Shown: positions 8,459 to 17,793, numbered from the stretch's first letter. The stretch is DNA of 51,768 bases from Flavobacterium psychrophilum (GCA_945874225.1 CAMCFT010000028.1:1-51768), one strand, 5' to 3'. Made by a program: numbers and translations. The notes: a model not told the origin generated them from the sequence alone.

Positions 8459-8525
8459 GCCACGAATTACACGAATTGCCGCGAATTCCTGTTTTAATTT
8501 TAAAAAAATTCTTGTAATTCGTGGC
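8459..8525. repeat. Inverted repeat after sdaA
   Basis: Nineteen-base arms (gccacgaattacacgaatt at 8459-8477 and its complement at 8507-8525, one mismatch) enclose a 29-base AT-rich loop. It could act as a terminator for sdaA or be a small dispersed palindrome. The core also resembles repeats common in Flavobacterium intergenic DNA (recalled, not checked). Confidence 0.65.
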
Positions 8526-8586
8526 AAAATTTTATAAAGCATTTGAGTCCTGAAAATTTAGTCTGCCTAGTGGACTGTCATAATTT

Positions 8587-8967
8587 ATGATAAAAAACAA
8601 CCAATTTTCATATTTCATTATAATAGTTTCTGTAATTATACTGGGGATATTATCCAGAATTATTGATGGAATTCCTATATTTTTTGGAGACACACTATAT
8701 GCTGCTATGGTTTATTTTGGTATGCGATTGTTCTTTATCAATAACAGCTTTATTAAGGTATCAGTAATTGCTTTAACTTTTTGCTTTTGCATCGAATTTT
8801 TACAACTTTATAGAGCAGAATGGATATTAGCAATTCGAAGAACTACTTTAGGACACTATGCATTAGGGCAAGGTTTTCTATGGAGTGATTTGGGTTTTTA
8901 CACTCTTGGAATTATGATTGCATTTTTGGTTGATTATAATTTTGTTAATAGAAATCAAGGACACTAA
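8587..8967 (+). CDS. DUF2809 family membrane protein
   Basis: The 126-residue protein has about four hydrophobic segments. Motifs match my recollection of DUF2809: an early ILSRI, FGDTLYAAMVYFGMRL, then IEFLQLYRAEWILAIRRT and GQGFLWSDLGFYTLG. The acidic and aromatic residues (E, Y, W, D) within or beside the helices are a family trait. Function is unknown. It lies alone between an inverted repeat and the panB promoter, so neighbours give no clue. Confidence 0.75.
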   Translation: MIKNNQFSYFIIIVSVIILGILSRIIDGIPIFFGDTLYAAMVYFGMRLFFINNSFIKVSVIALTFCFCIEFLQLYRAEWILAIRRTTLGHYALGQGFLWSDLGFYTLGIMIAFLVDYNFVNRNQGH

Positions 8968-9061
8968 CCTTCATTTAAAACATTTTAACAATTTAAAAGC
9001 CTATTATTGAAGATTCGATATTTTAAAAATAGTAATCTCTACTAATTTTAGATTAATTGAT

Positions 9062-9069
9062 TAATTTTG
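9062..9069 (+). promoter_or_regulatory. Bacteroidetes-type -7 promoter element before panB
   Basis: TAATTTTG matches TAnnTTTG and lies about 33 bases before the panB ATG. Confidence 0.4.
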
Positions 9070-9101
9070 CAGTCTAAAATCACAATCCCTAAATATAAAC
9101 A

Positions 9102-9920
9102 ATGTCAGCAGCAAAAAAAGATTACAAAAGAATTACCACGAAGTCATTGATTGAAATGAAAGCCAATGGAGAAAAAATTTCTATGCTTACAGCTTATGAT
9201 TATTCTATGGCAAAAATTGTTGACGCCGCAGGTGTTGATGTAATATTAGTGGGAGATTCAGCGTCGAATGTTATGGCAGGGCACGAAACAACTTTGCCTA
9301 TTACATTAGACCAAATGATTTATCACGCCTCTGGTGTGGTTCGCGCTATTCACAGATCATTAGTTGTGGTTGATTTACCTTTTGGAAGCTATCAATCGGA
9401 TCCAAAAGAAGCCTTGCGTTCTGCCATCCGGATTATGAAAGAAAGTGGTGGACACGCTGTAAAATTGGAAGGCGGAAGCGAAGTTAAAGAGTCCATTAAA
9501 AGAATATTGAATGCCGGAATTCCTGTTATGGGACATTTGGGTTTAACCCCACAATCGATATACAAATTTGGAACGTACACCGTTCGTGCCAAAGAAGAAC
9601 AAGAAGCCGAAAAACTGGTGGAAGATGCCAAACTTTTAGAAAAATTAGGTTGTTTTGCTATAGTTATCGAAAAAGTCCCGGCACATCTAGCCGAAGAAGT
9701 GGCCAAAAGCATTTCGATTCCCGTTATAGGAATTGGAGCTGGTGGTGGAGTTGATGGACAGGTTTTGGTAATTCACGATATGTTAGGAATGAATAATGAA
9801 TTTAGTCCGCGATTTTTGCGTCGTTATATGAATTTATACGAAGAAATGACAACCGCCATCGGTCAATATGTTACGGATGTGAAATCGAGGGATTTTCCAA
9901 ATGAGAAAGAGCAGTATTAA
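9102..9920 (+). CDS. panB: 3-methyl-2-oxobutanoate hydroxymethyltransferase (PanB)
   Basis: First step of pantothenate synthesis: transfers a hydroxymethyl group from methylene-tetrahydrofolate to alpha-ketoisovalerate to make ketopantoate. The 272 residues match the usual length. Motifs of the TIM-barrel enzyme include [27 protein letters not shown] (metal-binding Asp), GHAVKLEGG (substrate Lys), [10 protein letters not shown] and the catalytic Glu region FAIVIEKVP, then [16 protein letters not shown]. panC and panD are not nearby, so the gene stands alone. A perfect hairpin repeat follows it. Confidence 0.98.
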   Translation: MSAAKKDYKRITTKSLIEMKANGEKISMLTAYDYSMAKIVDAAGVDVILVGDSASNVMAGHETTLPITLDQMIYHASGVVRAIHRSLVVVDLPFGSYQSDPKEALRSAIRIMKESGGHAVKLEGGSEVKESIKRILNAGIPVMGHLGLTPQSIYKFGTYTVRAKEEQEAEKLVEDAKLLEKLGCFAIVIEKVPAHLAEEVAKSISIPVIGIGAGGGVDGQVLVIHDMLGMNNEFSPRFLRRYMNLYEEMTTAIGQYVTDVKSRDFPNEKEQY

Positions 9921-9935
9921 TTTTTAATCCTCGTT

Positions 9936-9957
9936 TCAAAACCTTACAGGTTTTGAA
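9936..9957. repeat. Short palindrome downstream of panB
   Basis: tcaaaacct-taca-ggttttga forms a nine-base stem with a four-base loop, followed by an A-rich run. It may be the panB terminator or another small dispersed repeat. Confidence 0.5.
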
Positions 9958-9960
9958 AAA

Positions 9961-10047
9961 TTTGTCATTTCGACGAAGGAGAAATCACATAATGAGAGCA
10001 ACTAACGTGAGCAATAAATGTGATTTCTCCTTCGTCGAAATGACAAA
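9961..10047. repeat. Perfect 30-bp inverted repeat
   Basis: The arms 9961-9990 and 10018-10047 are exact reverse complements (core gtcatttcgacgaaggag) around a 27-base loop. The palindrome fills most of the gap between panB and the glycosyltransferase. The core is a sequence I recall from many Flavobacteriaceae intergenic regions, so it is likely a dispersed element. It may also insulate the two genes transcriptionally. Confidence 0.85.
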
Positions 10048-10118
10048 ACTGTTCTTTTTTTGTCTATTTAAACAATTATAAAATTTATTCCAAATTGCCT
10101 TTTTAATAAAACATTAAT

Positions 10119-10892
10119 ATGTCAACACAACACGATACCAGCATTGTTATTCCTTGTTATAATGAAGAAAAGGGTATTTCAATTAATGAATATTCAAACT
10201 TTTTGGAGAACAATCCTGAGGCATTTATTTGTTTTGTAAATGATGGCTCTACTGATAATACTTTGAAAGTGTTGAATGTATTGAAGGAAAAACACCCAAC
10301 ACAAATTCACATTCTTTCATTAGAAAAAAATTCAGGAAAAGCTGAAGCTGTCAGAGCAGGAATAAATTATTGCAATAAGAACTCTAAACATCAATATATT
10401 GGATATTTAGATGCTGATTTAGCTACAACATTAGAAGAATTTATTGAACTTCGGAATCATTTACAAGGAGAAATAATTTTTAGTTTTGGTTCCCGAATCA
10501 GAAAAATTGGATCTACAATTGATCGTGAAAACAGTCGGTTTTTAATAGGAAGAGTCGTGGCAACTTTTATTTCAAATATACTTGACATCAAGGTTTATGA
10601 TACTCAATGTGGCAGCAAACTTTTTACAAGAGAAATTTCGGAGGAGTTATTCCAAAAAGAATTTATTTCAAAATGGTTGTTTGATGTAGAAATTTTTTAC
10701 AGGATGATTCACCTTTACGGAAGGGAAAAAGCGATTGAAAAAATGCTGGAAATCCCTTTGAAATTATGGGTCGAAAAAGGAGATTCCAAAGTAAAATTCA
10801 CTTATGGCTTTAAACTCTGGTTTGATTTGTTTAAAATTAATAGAGAATATAAAAAAATTGCAAAGAATAATTCTAACACAAATCTATTGTAA
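10119..10892 (+). CDS. Glycosyltransferase family 2, DPM1-like (polyprenyl-phosphate sugar synthase)
   Basis: The 257 residues hold a GT-A fold: TSIVIPCYNEEKGIS near the N-terminus, FVNDGSTDNT, a GKAEAVRAGI segment, and the metal-binding YLDADLATT motif at about residues 101-109. DTQCGSKLFTRE and WLFDVEIFYRM are typical of the dolichyl- or undecaprenyl-phosphate mannose synthase branch. No C-terminal GtrA-like membrane helices are present. The stop is followed directly (TAAATG) by an ArnT-like transferase. The likely job is to load a sugar on undecaprenyl phosphate for that partner (inference from the pair). Confidence 0.85.
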   Translation: MSTQHDTSIVIPCYNEEKGISINEYSNFLENNPEAFICFVNDGSTDNTLKVLNVLKEKHPTQIHILSLEKNSGKAEAVRAGINYCNKNSKHQYIGYLDADLATTLEEFIELRNHLQGEIIFSFGSRIRKIGSTIDRENSRFLIGRVVATFISNILDIKVYDTQCGSKLFTREISEELFQKEFISKWLFDVEIFYRMIHLYGREKAIEKMLEIPLKLWVEKGDSKVKFTYGFKLWFDLFKINREYKKIAKNNSNTNLL

Positions 10893-12314
10893 ATGATTTC
10901 AGAAAAGCTTAAAAACAACTCCAAAATTCTATCCATTTCGGTAATTGTTCTCTTGATTTTTAGATTGTTATTAACTGCTACAATTCCTTTATTGGACAAA
11001 ACAGAAGCACGCTATGCCGAAATTGCCCGAATTATGCAGGAAACAAAACAATGGATTGTTTTACAAATAGATTATGGCGTTCCGTTTTGGGCAAAACCGC
11101 CTTTATCTACTTGGCTGTCTGCAGGAAGTTTTGAGCTGTTTGGTGTAAATGAATTTGCCTCTCGTTTTCCTTCTTTTTTACTGAGTGTAATCCTGATTAT
11201 TATTGCTGGGAAAATGGTCAAAAAAGAAGGGTATTCTTTCTATTTACCTGGTTTTATTTTGTTGACAATGCCTGAATTTTTAATTCATACAGGCGTTGTT
11301 TCAACTGACACCGCTTTAGAATTTTGCATTACCATAATGATGATTTCCTTTTGGAAAACGATGAAAAGTGAAACAAAAACCTATTGGAATTATGTGTTTT
11401 TCGTTGCTTTAGGATTTGGATTAATCTCCAAAGGACCACTAATTACGGTGCTTACTTTTCCTCCTTTATTTTTATGGTGTTGCCTTGATATAAAAAGATT
11501 TAAAACCATTTTTTCTAAATTTTCAATTATTCCTGGGATTCTAATTACTGCCATAATTGCCATTCCTTGGTATTATTTTGCAGAAAAAGAAACACCTGGC
11601 TTTCTAGATTATTTTATTGTTGGAGAACATTATAAACGCTTTGTAGAACCTGGATGGAAAGGCGATTTATACGGTAGTGGCCACTCACAACCAAAAGGAA
11701 TGATTTGGCTTTATTTGATTGCTTTTGTATTTCCTTGGATCCAAATGGTTTTGTATAAATTATGGGGAAAAAGAACAACCATTTTCAAAAACAGTTGGAT
11801 TTCCTTCTTGCTATTATGGGCACTTTGGACACCACTATTTTTTACTATTTCCAGCAATATTTTACATACTTATGTTCTTCCATCAGCGATGCCAATTATG
11901 TTTTTAGTGGTTTATTTCTGGGAAGAATTTACTAGAAAAAAACTATTAATTAGCGTTGCTTTATTTTTCCCGGTGGTAGTATTTATTGCTTATTTTGGCC
12001 TTTTTGCCACAGGAAAATTAGACTATAAAATGAATTCTGATAAATATCTTTTGGAAAATTTGAAAGTGACAACCGAAAATAAAGAAATACCAATCTATTA
12101 TTGGAAAGTTAAAAATTATTCGGGTCAGTTTTATTCCAATGGCAAAGCGCAAGTCGTAAAAACTGAAATGCAATTGGATTCTGTTCAAACATTGAACAAA
12201 AAGATATTTTTTGTAATTCCAACGAAAGAGGAGAAAGAAATTTCAAAAATATATCTTGATAAAATGATTTTGACCCAAAGCAATTACAAAACTTCTATTT
12301 TTGTAACTAAATAA
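10893..12314 (+). CDS. ArnT/PMT-like membrane glycosyltransferase
   Basis: The 473-residue GT-C type protein has about ten hydrophobic segments. The first loop carries DKTEARYAEIARIM, corresponding to the acidic catalytic loop of ArnT and PMT enzymes, and then PFWAKPPLSTWLSAGSFELF, the characteristic KPP segment. Such enzymes use polyprenyl-phosphate sugars to glycosylate lipid A or proteins on the periplasmic side. The gene begins at the base after the stop of the DPM1-like gene, so the two are almost certainly cotranscribed and functionally linked. The acceptor is unknown: lipid A or protein O-glycosylation are both possible. The last 100 residues are soluble and diverged. Confidence 0.85.
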   Translation: MISEKLKNNSKILSISVIVLLIFRLLLTATIPLLDKTEARYAEIARIMQETKQWIVLQIDYGVPFWAKPPLSTWLSAGSFELFGVNEFASRFPSFLLSVILIIIAGKMVKKEGYSFYLPGFILLTMPEFLIHTGVVSTDTALEFCITIMMISFWKTMKSETKTYWNYVFFVALGFGLISKGPLITVLTFPPLFLWCCLDIKRFKTIFSKFSIIPGILITAIIAIPWYYFAEKETPGFLDYFIVGEHYKRFVEPGWKGDLYGSGHSQPKGMIWLYLIAFVFPWIQMVLYKLWGKRTTIFKNSWISFLLLWALWTPLFFTISSNILHTYVLPSAMPIMFLVVYFWEEFTRKKLLISVALFFPVVVFIAYFGLFATGKLDYKMNSDKYLLENLKVTTENKEIPIYYWKVKNYSGQFYSNGKAQVVKTEMQLDSVQTLNKKIFFVIPTKEEKEISKIYLDKMILTQSNYKTSIFVTK

Positions 12315-12330
12315 AGAAGTCTTCTATTTG

Positions 12331-13020
12331 ATGAAAATAATATCCGACAAAAATAACCTCCAAATTCTGCACGAAGACAATCACATTATTGTGGTGAACA
12401 AACGTGTGGGCGATATTGTGCAAGGAGACAAAACAGGCGACAAACCGCTTTCTGATGTGGTCAAAGAATACATCAAAGACAAATACAACAAACCTGGTGA
12501 AGTTTTTCTGGGTGTAGTTCACCGTCTGGACAGACCTACAACTGGAATTGTAGTTTTTGCCAGAACCAGTAAGGCTTTAACTCGAATGAATGAATTGTTT
12601 AGCAATCGGGAAACCCAGAAGACCTATTGGGCAATCGTTAAAAATAAGCCTGAAAATCCGGAAGATAAACTCGTTCATTTTCTCAAAAGAAACGAAAAAA
12701 ATAATACTTCAAAAGCTCATTTAAAGGAAGTTCCTGAGAGTAAATTAGCAAGTTTGGACTATAAAATCATCAAAGAACTGAACAATTATTTTGCCTTGGA
12801 AATCAACCTTCATACCGGAAGGCATCACCAAATAAGAGCCCAACTTTCGGCAATTGGTTCTCCAATTAAAGGGGATTTAAAATATGGTTTTGACCGCAGC
12901 AATCCTGATGGAGGCATTCATCTTCATGCCCGAAAACTTGTTTTTGTTCATCCGGTTTCCAAAGAGAATTTAATAATTGTTGCTCCGGTTCCAAATGATG
13001 TGATTTGGAATGCCATTTAA
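12331..13020 (+). CDS. RluA-family RNA pseudouridine synthase
   Basis: The 229-residue enzyme isomerises uridine to pseudouridine in rRNA or tRNA. The catalytic motif HRLDRPTTG (about residues 68-76) contains the invariant Asp. LHTGRHHQIRAQLS and GDLKYG, which shape the active site, follow in the C-terminal half. There is no S4 domain, and the length is like the RluA/TruC-type short forms. I chose the ATG at 12331 rather than the TTG one codon earlier. It starts 16 bases after the ArnT-like gene, so it may be read from the same transcript. The target position in RNA cannot be told. Confidence 0.9.
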   Translation: MKIISDKNNLQILHEDNHIIVVNKRVGDIVQGDKTGDKPLSDVVKEYIKDKYNKPGEVFLGVVHRLDRPTTGIVVFARTSKALTRMNELFSNRETQKTYWAIVKNKPENPEDKLVHFLKRNEKNNTSKAHLKEVPESKLASLDYKIIKELNNYFALEINLHTGRHHQIRAQLSAIGSPIKGDLKYGFDRSNPDGGIHLHARKLVFVHPVSKENLIIVAPVPNDVIWNAI

Positions 13021-13063
13021 TTTGAAAAAAATGTATCTTTAGGACTTATTTAAGTTTTAAATT

Positions 13064-14392
13064 ATGGAATATAAAACCAACATTAATTTCAGAAAAGAGA
13101 CATTGATAAAGCTACTTAACGCTGTTATCACTCACGAAAACGAAATCATTCAGGCTTTATACGATGATTTCAAAAAGCCAGCATTTGAAGCCGTTCTCAC
13201 CGAAACTAGTTATGTAATTTCGGAATTAAAAGACACTATTAAGAACTTGAAAAAATGGTCTAAACCAAAGAGAGTTTTTCCTTCAATTCTAAATTTCCCT
13301 TCTACAGATTATATTTACAAAGAACCTTACGGCAAAGTTTTAATAATTGCGCCTTGGAATTATCCTTTTCAATTGGCACTTTACCCCTTAATCTCAGCTG
13401 TTGCAGCAGGAAATCAAGTCGTGGTAAAACCATCTGAACTTACACCAAAAACCTCTGAGATTATTGCTAAAATAATCGCGAAAGTATTCGATAAAAATCA
13501 CGTTGAAGTCATTGAAGGCGGAGTTGAAGTATCGCAAAAGTTGCTTTCTGAGCGTTGGGATTACATTTTTTTTACAGGAAGTGTCGCCGTAGGCAAAATT
13601 GTGGCAAAAGCCGCCGCAGAAAATCTTACTCCTGTGACACTCGAACTCGGTGGGAAAAATCCATGTATCATTGATGAAACGGCTAATTTGAAACTGGCTG
13701 CCAAAAGAATCGTATGGGGAAAATTTATGAATGCAGGACAAACGTGTATTGCCCCTGATTATATCCTGATTCAAAAAGGTATGAAAAGTCATTTTATTGG
13801 CTATTTGAAAGAAGAAATTACCAAAGCTTATGGAAAAAATCCTAGTGAATCTCCTGATTACGCAAGAATTGTAAATACAAAAAACTGGCAACGATTAGTA
13901 GAAATGATGGAACCTGAAAAGGTGATTTTTGGAGGACAAAATGATATCAAAAATTGCTACATTGCCCCTACTCTAATGGAAGAGCCATTGGCCGACAGTC
14001 AAGTTATGAAAGACGAGATATTTGGACCAATATTACCAATCATAGCTTACGAAAGTGAGGCAGATATTGAAACCGTAATTTCCAGATACGAAAAACCTTT
14101 GGCCTTATATATATTTACCGAAAACCGTGTTTTTTCAAAACAAATGATTCAAAAATATTCGTTTGGTGGCGGTTGTGTAAATGATACGATGGTTCATTTC
14201 TCGAATAAAAGATTGCCTTTTGGAGGCGTTGGTCACAGTGGTATTGGCGCGTATCACGGAAGTTTGAGTTTTGACGTTTTTTCACATAAAAAAAGTATTC
14301 TAAAAAAATCAAATTTCTTAGATTTACCAATGCGATATGCTCCCTATAAAGACAAATTAGCAACAATTAAAACAGTATTGAAATGGTTGTAA
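13064..14392 (+). CDS. NAD(P)-dependent aldehyde dehydrogenase (ALDH3-like)
   Basis: Oxidises aldehydes to acids. The 442 residues are short for the superfamily but typical for ALDH3-type enzymes, which lack the N-terminal extension. APWNYPFQLALYPLISAVA and KPSELTP shape the coenzyme site. FFTGSVAVG holds the Rossmann turn. TLELGGKNPCI carries the general-base Glu, and GQTCIAPDYIL the catalytic Cys (about residue 227). EIFGPILPI and LPFGGVGHSGIG close the fold. Its 3' end overlaps the next gene by 10 bases, so both are probably translated from one mRNA. Confidence 0.94.
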   Translation: MEYKTNINFRKETLIKLLNAVITHENEIIQALYDDFKKPAFEAVLTETSYVISELKDTIKNLKKWSKPKRVFPSILNFPSTDYIYKEPYGKVLIIAPWNYPFQLALYPLISAVAAGNQVVVKPSELTPKTSEIIAKIIAKVFDKNHVEVIEGGVEVSQKLLSERWDYIFFTGSVAVGKIVAKAAAENLTPVTLELGGKNPCIIDETANLKLAAKRIVWGKFMNAGQTCIAPDYILIQKGMKSHFIGYLKEEITKAYGKNPSESPDYARIVNTKNWQRLVEMMEPEKVIFGGQNDIKNCYIAPTLMEEPLADSQVMKDEIFGPILPIIAYESEADIETVISRYEKPLALYIFTENRVFSKQMIQKYSFGGGCVNDTMVHFSNKRLPFGGVGHSGIGAYHGSLSFDVFSHKKSILKKSNFLDLPMRYAPYKDKLATIKTVLKWL

Positions 14393-15120
14393 CCAATGAA
14401 AAAACGGTAAGTAATGCCATAAATTACCGACGTTCCGTTCGAATTTATAAAACAGAACCTATCGATGATCAAAAAGTAAAAGAATGCATCCATTTGGCAA
14501 CATTGGCAGCGACAAGCAGTAATATGCAGCTTTGGGAATTTTACCATGTTGTTTCTCCTGAAATTCTTAATAAACTCACAGAAGCAAGTTTCGGCCAATC
14601 TGCTGCAAAAACAGCACAACAAATGGTAGTCGTTGTAGCCAGAAAAGATTTATGGCGAAAAAGAGCGCAATCTAATATTGACTTTCTAAAATCGCAATAT
14701 GGAGATAAACCAGCATCCGAATATTCTAAAAGAGAAAAATTTGCGATGAATTATTATAAAAAAATTGTACCATCAATTTACTCTGATTTTTTAGGAATTC
14801 TGGGAATGATAAAATATATTTCTTTTCAAATCATTGGGATATTTAGACCCATTTATCGGGAAGCAAGACAAAGTGATATGAGAGTTGTAGCGCATAAAAG
14901 CGCCGGACTTGCTGCTCAAAATTTTATGATTAGTATGGCTGCCATAAATTATGACACCTGTCCGATGGAGGGTTTTGATTCTTTAATGGTCAAAAAAGCG
15001 TTAAATTTACCATCATCATCAGAAATAAATATGATTATCGCTTGTGGCATACGAGATGAAAAAGGAGTTTTTACAGAACGATTCAGAGTTCCTTTTGAAG
15101 AAGTCTATTTTAAAATATAA
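14383..15120 (+). CDS. Nitroreductase family FMN-dependent oxidoreductase
   Basis: The 245-residue protein begins with NAINYRRSVRIYKTEPID, the FMN-phosphate binding start of the nitroreductase fold. TLAATSSNMQLWEFY and later HKSAGLAAQNFMISMAA are the typical dimer and flavin contact helices. CPMEGFD is the usual conserved segment near the C-terminal third. Substrates in the family range from nitroaromatics to quinones and flavins, so no precise reaction can be given. The ATG lies inside the end of the aldehyde dehydrogenase gene. An in-frame later start is not needed because the RRSVR motif begins at about residue 16. Confidence 0.9.
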   Translation: MVVTNEKTVSNAINYRRSVRIYKTEPIDDQKVKECIHLATLAATSSNMQLWEFYHVVSPEILNKLTEASFGQSAAKTAQQMVVVVARKDLWRKRAQSNIDFLKSQYGDKPASEYSKREKFAMNYYKKIVPSIYSDFLGILGMIKYISFQIIGIFRPIYREARQSDMRVVAHKSAGLAAQNFMISMAAINYDTCPMEGFDSLMVKKALNLPSSSEINMIIACGIRDEKGVFTERFRVPFEEVYFKI

Positions 15121-15160
15121 TATAACAACCATACTAAATTAAACCAACAAATAGCAAAAT

Positions 15161-15952
15161 ATGAAGCCAATAAAAGACAGAATAGAAGAAATAAGAATCA
15201 ATGGATACGAACTTGATTTTGGTACAGTTTTCGAAAGTGCTTTCGAAAATTATAAAAAAATAGCACTTTATGCCGGTTTAATACTCTTGTTCTTTTTAAT
15301 ATTTCTATTTATTCTAATGTTTGCTGGATTGGTTTCCTATGTTGGGATAGAAAATATGGAAGCGTTTAGTGAAAAGCTAAAAAAATTTTCAGAACTTAAA
15401 GAGAAACCAATAGACATTGTATTACAACTTAATGCAGGTATGTTGTTGCTTTCCGGGCTGTTGAATCCCTTTTTGGCAGGATTTTTTAAAATGGCAGATT
15501 GTGGTGCAAAAGATGAGGAATTTCATGTGTCAACGATGTTTTCGTATTACAAATCTCCTTATTTTTCGAATATTTTTATTGCAACATTTATAATCACATT
15601 AATTAATGTGGGGCTTTCTACCCTTCTTGAATTAGCAGGATTTAACATTATTGGCTCCATAATTTCTTTGACACTGTCTTTCCTCACATTCTTGGTAGTT
15701 CCCTTAATTGTTTTTGGGAAATTGAATGCTATTGATGCTATAAAATCAAGTGTGATAATTGTTTCAAAACAACCTTTAATTCTATTAGGATTAATAATTG
15801 TATCACTTATTGCTGCAATAATTGGAATTTTTGGTTTTTGTATTGGTATACTTTTTACAATGCCATTTATATATTCAATGAATTATACAATTTACAAAAA
15901 CATAATTGGAATTGATTCTGCAAATGAAATTGAGGAAATAGCCAATAAATAA
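15161..15952 (+). CDS. Conserved hypothetical multi-pass membrane protein
   Basis: I do not recognise a characterised family. The 263 residues open with about 35 soluble residues (GYELDFGTVFESAFENYKK) and then form about six hydrophobic segments: near 40-60, 90-110, 135-155, 165-190 and a long one from 205 to 245. The opening helix followed by membrane pairs resembles glycerophosphoryl-diester-phosphodiesterase-membrane or DUF975-type proteins of Bacteroidetes. There are no catalytic motifs. It is 40 bases after the nitroreductase gene and may share its transcript. Confidence 0.7.
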   Translation: MKPIKDRIEEIRINGYELDFGTVFESAFENYKKIALYAGLILLFFLIFLFILMFAGLVSYVGIENMEAFSEKLKKFSELKEKPIDIVLQLNAGMLLLSGLLNPFLAGFFKMADCGAKDEEFHVSTMFSYYKSPYFSNIFIATFIITLINVGLSTLLELAGFNIIGSIISLTLSFLTFLVVPLIVFGKLNAIDAIKSSVIIVSKQPLILLGLIIVSLIAAIIGIFGFCIGILFTMPFIYSMNYTIYKNIIGIDSANEIEEIANK

Positions 15953-16023
15953 ATTTAAGATTGACAAAAATCTTGTATTATAAAATAGCTACTAAAACCA
16001 AGTTTGTTGCAAACAATCTTTTA

Positions 16024-16140
16024 TAGCTCGGATCTGTAATCCGTGCCAATAAATTCAAGCAAACAAAGTAAGTTCTAATACCAATAATTTAGAATCAAAA
16101 ACACAGTCGTGATAATTACAATGAGCACGTATTAAAACGA
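16024..16140. repeat. Degenerate REPIN-like repeat, family I
   Basis: A left arm tagctcggatctgtaatccg and a right remnant gagcacgtattaaaacga sit at the same spacing as in the intact copies, with a diverged AT-rich middle that keeps the caagcaaacaaa portion. It is an old, decayed copy. It occupies most of the 301-base gap before the RhlE-type gene, which otherwise holds only a promoter-like site. Confidence 0.55.
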
Positions 16141-16189
16141 ACTAATGAAACAAAATAAGCAATCAAAACCACATCTATAAAATTTGCTG

Positions 16190-16197
16190 TACCTTCG
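16190..16197 (+). promoter_or_regulatory. Possible -7 promoter element before rhlE
   Basis: TACCTTCG differs by one base from TAnnTTTG. It stands 56 bases before the ATG, and the long leader is typical of cold-inducible helicase genes, though nothing here proves that. Confidence 0.3.
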
Positions 16198-16253
16198 CGC
16201 CAAATTAAAGAAGCACTCAAAATAAATAGTGTTTACTTCATCAAACACGATTT

Positions 16254-17543
16254 ATGTCATTCAACTCATTAGGTTTATCGGATGCTTTATTAAAAGCCAT
16301 CAGCAAAAAAGGATACACAACACCTTCTCCAATACAAAAAAAAGCAATTCCACCAATCCTAGAAGGCAAAGATGTTTTGGCATCAGCACAAACAGGAACA
16401 GGAAAAACAGCAGGTTTTACGCTACCCATTTTACAAATACTATCGCAAGGGAAACACCTAAGCCACAGACCCATTCGTGCCTTAATATTGACTCCAACAC
16501 GAGAATTGGCAGCTCAAATACTAGCTAACATAAAAGAATACAGTGAGTTTGTAGATTTGCGCTCTGCCGTAATTTTTGGAGGAGTAAACCAAAACCCACA
16601 AGTGGCTCAATTGCGTCAGGGCATCGATATTTTGGTAGCTACTCCAGGTCGATTAATCGATTTGCAAAATCAAGGTTTAGTTACTTTGTCTAAAGTTGAG
16701 ATTTTGGTTTTAGATGAAGCTGACCGTATGCTGGATATGGGATTTTTACGAGATATTGAACGTATTATGAAAATATTACCTTCAAAAAGGCAAAACTTAA
16801 TGTTTTCTGCAACGTTTTCAAGAGACATTAAGAAATTGGCAATGGGCATTTTGCACCATCCCGTTCAGGTTGAAGCCACACCAGAAAACACAACAGTTGA
16901 GGCTATTATCCAAAAAGTATATCCTTGTGCCAAAGAGAAAAAAACAGAATTGATAATCAAACTGATTACAGAAGGCAATTGGAAACAGATTTTAGTGTTC
17001 ACCCGTACCAAACAAGGTGCAAATAAGCTAACTGAAAGTATGATTAGTGCTGGCATAAAAGCGGCAGCTATTCACGGTAATAAAGGTCAAGGAGCAAGAA
17101 CAAAAGCCTTAGCCAGTTTTAAAAACGGAAGTCTAACCGCTTTAGTCGCCACAGATATTGCAGCTCGAGGTTTGGATATTCCATTATTGCCGCACGTTGT
17201 TAATTTTGAATTGCCTAATATTCCCGAAGATTATGTTCACCGAATTGGTAGAACCGGAAGAGCTGGAGCAAGCGGAGAAGCCATTTCGCTATTTAGTCCA
17301 GACGAAACTGTTTTTTTACGCGATATAGAAAAATTAGTTGGTTTGAAATTGCCAAAAGAAAACATAGCCGGTTTTGAGCCAGATCCAAACGCTTCAACGG
17401 AACCTATTAAACAAGGTCAAGGAAGAGTGCAACGCAACTCAACCCCTAGGAAACCCAATACAGATAATTCTAGCAGAAGCAGTAATAATAGCTTTGGTCC
17501 AAGACGTCCACAACAAAATAATGACAGACGTTCCAATAGATAA
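16254..17543 (+). CDS. rhlE: DEAD-box ATP-dependent RNA helicase (RhlE type)
   Basis: ATP-driven RNA unwinding in ribosome assembly or mRNA turnover. The 429 residues show all core motifs in order: a Q motif ([12 protein letters not shown]), motif [11 protein letters not shown], Ia PTRELAAQ, Ib TPGRLID, II VLDEAD, III FSATFS, then in the second RecA domain [11 protein letters not shown] and [12 protein letters not shown]. After about residue 380 comes a basic, Arg/Asn/Ser-rich tail ([16 protein letters not shown]) that probably binds RNA non-specifically. The tail is short compared with other RhlE proteins. It ends convergently towards yifB, with repeat family II copy B between. Confidence 0.94.
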   Translation: MSFNSLGLSDALLKAISKKGYTTPSPIQKKAIPPILEGKDVLASAQTGTGKTAGFTLPILQILSQGKHLSHRPIRALILTPTRELAAQILANIKEYSEFVDLRSAVIFGGVNQNPQVAQLRQGIDILVATPGRLIDLQNQGLVTLSKVEILVLDEADRMLDMGFLRDIERIMKILPSKRQNLMFSATFSRDIKKLAMGILHHPVQVEATPENTTVEAIIQKVYPCAKEKKTELIIKLITEGNWKQILVFTRTKQGANKLTESMISAGIKAAAIHGNKGQGARTKALASFKNGSLTALVATDIAARGLDIPLLPHVVNFELPNIPEDYVHRIGRTGRAGASGEAISLFSPDETVFLRDIEKLVGLKLPKENIAGFEPDPNASTEPIKQGQGRVQRNSTPRKPNTDNSSRSSNNSFGPRRPQQNNDRRSNR

Positions 17544-17652
17544 TTTCATCTAAGAACTTGTATTTATTTTTAGGAGCACACGTTTTTTGTTTCTTAAGGA
17601 CATATTTCCCGCTATTCTTCACTATTTTCTTTCTAAAGACCTTTGTTTCCCC

Positions 17653-17780
17653 GCTCCGCAAAGTCTCCGACTTTGAGGATGTGTTCGTCAGTCTGTGACT
17701 GACATAAAATTAAACAATCCAAAAACAAAATCGGTTGGAAACCGAAAATCACTACCTCAAAGTCGGAGACTTTGCGGAGC
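17653..17780. repeat. Palindromic repeat family II, copy B
   Basis: The 128-bp element has the same 26-base perfect terminal inverted repeats and nested hairpins as copy A (3302-3425). The two differ by a few substitutions and a four-base length change in the central A-rich part. It sits between convergent genes. Confidence 0.88.
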
Positions 17781-17793
17781 ATATAATCTGAAA

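Noticed and set aside
13394..13891. Minus-strand frame inside the aldehyde dehydrogenase gene
   Set aside because: It is antisense to a conserved enzyme, with Cys/Phe-rich composition typical of shadow frames.
15161..15952. Beta-carotene monooxygenase name for the membrane protein
   Set aside because: This name may be attached to similar proteins, but none of the histidine motifs of Brp/Blh or RPE65-type enzymes are present.
16229..16528. Plus-strand frame overlapping the start of the rhlE gene
   Set aside because: It is out of frame with a helicase whose Q motif and Walker A lie in this stretch.
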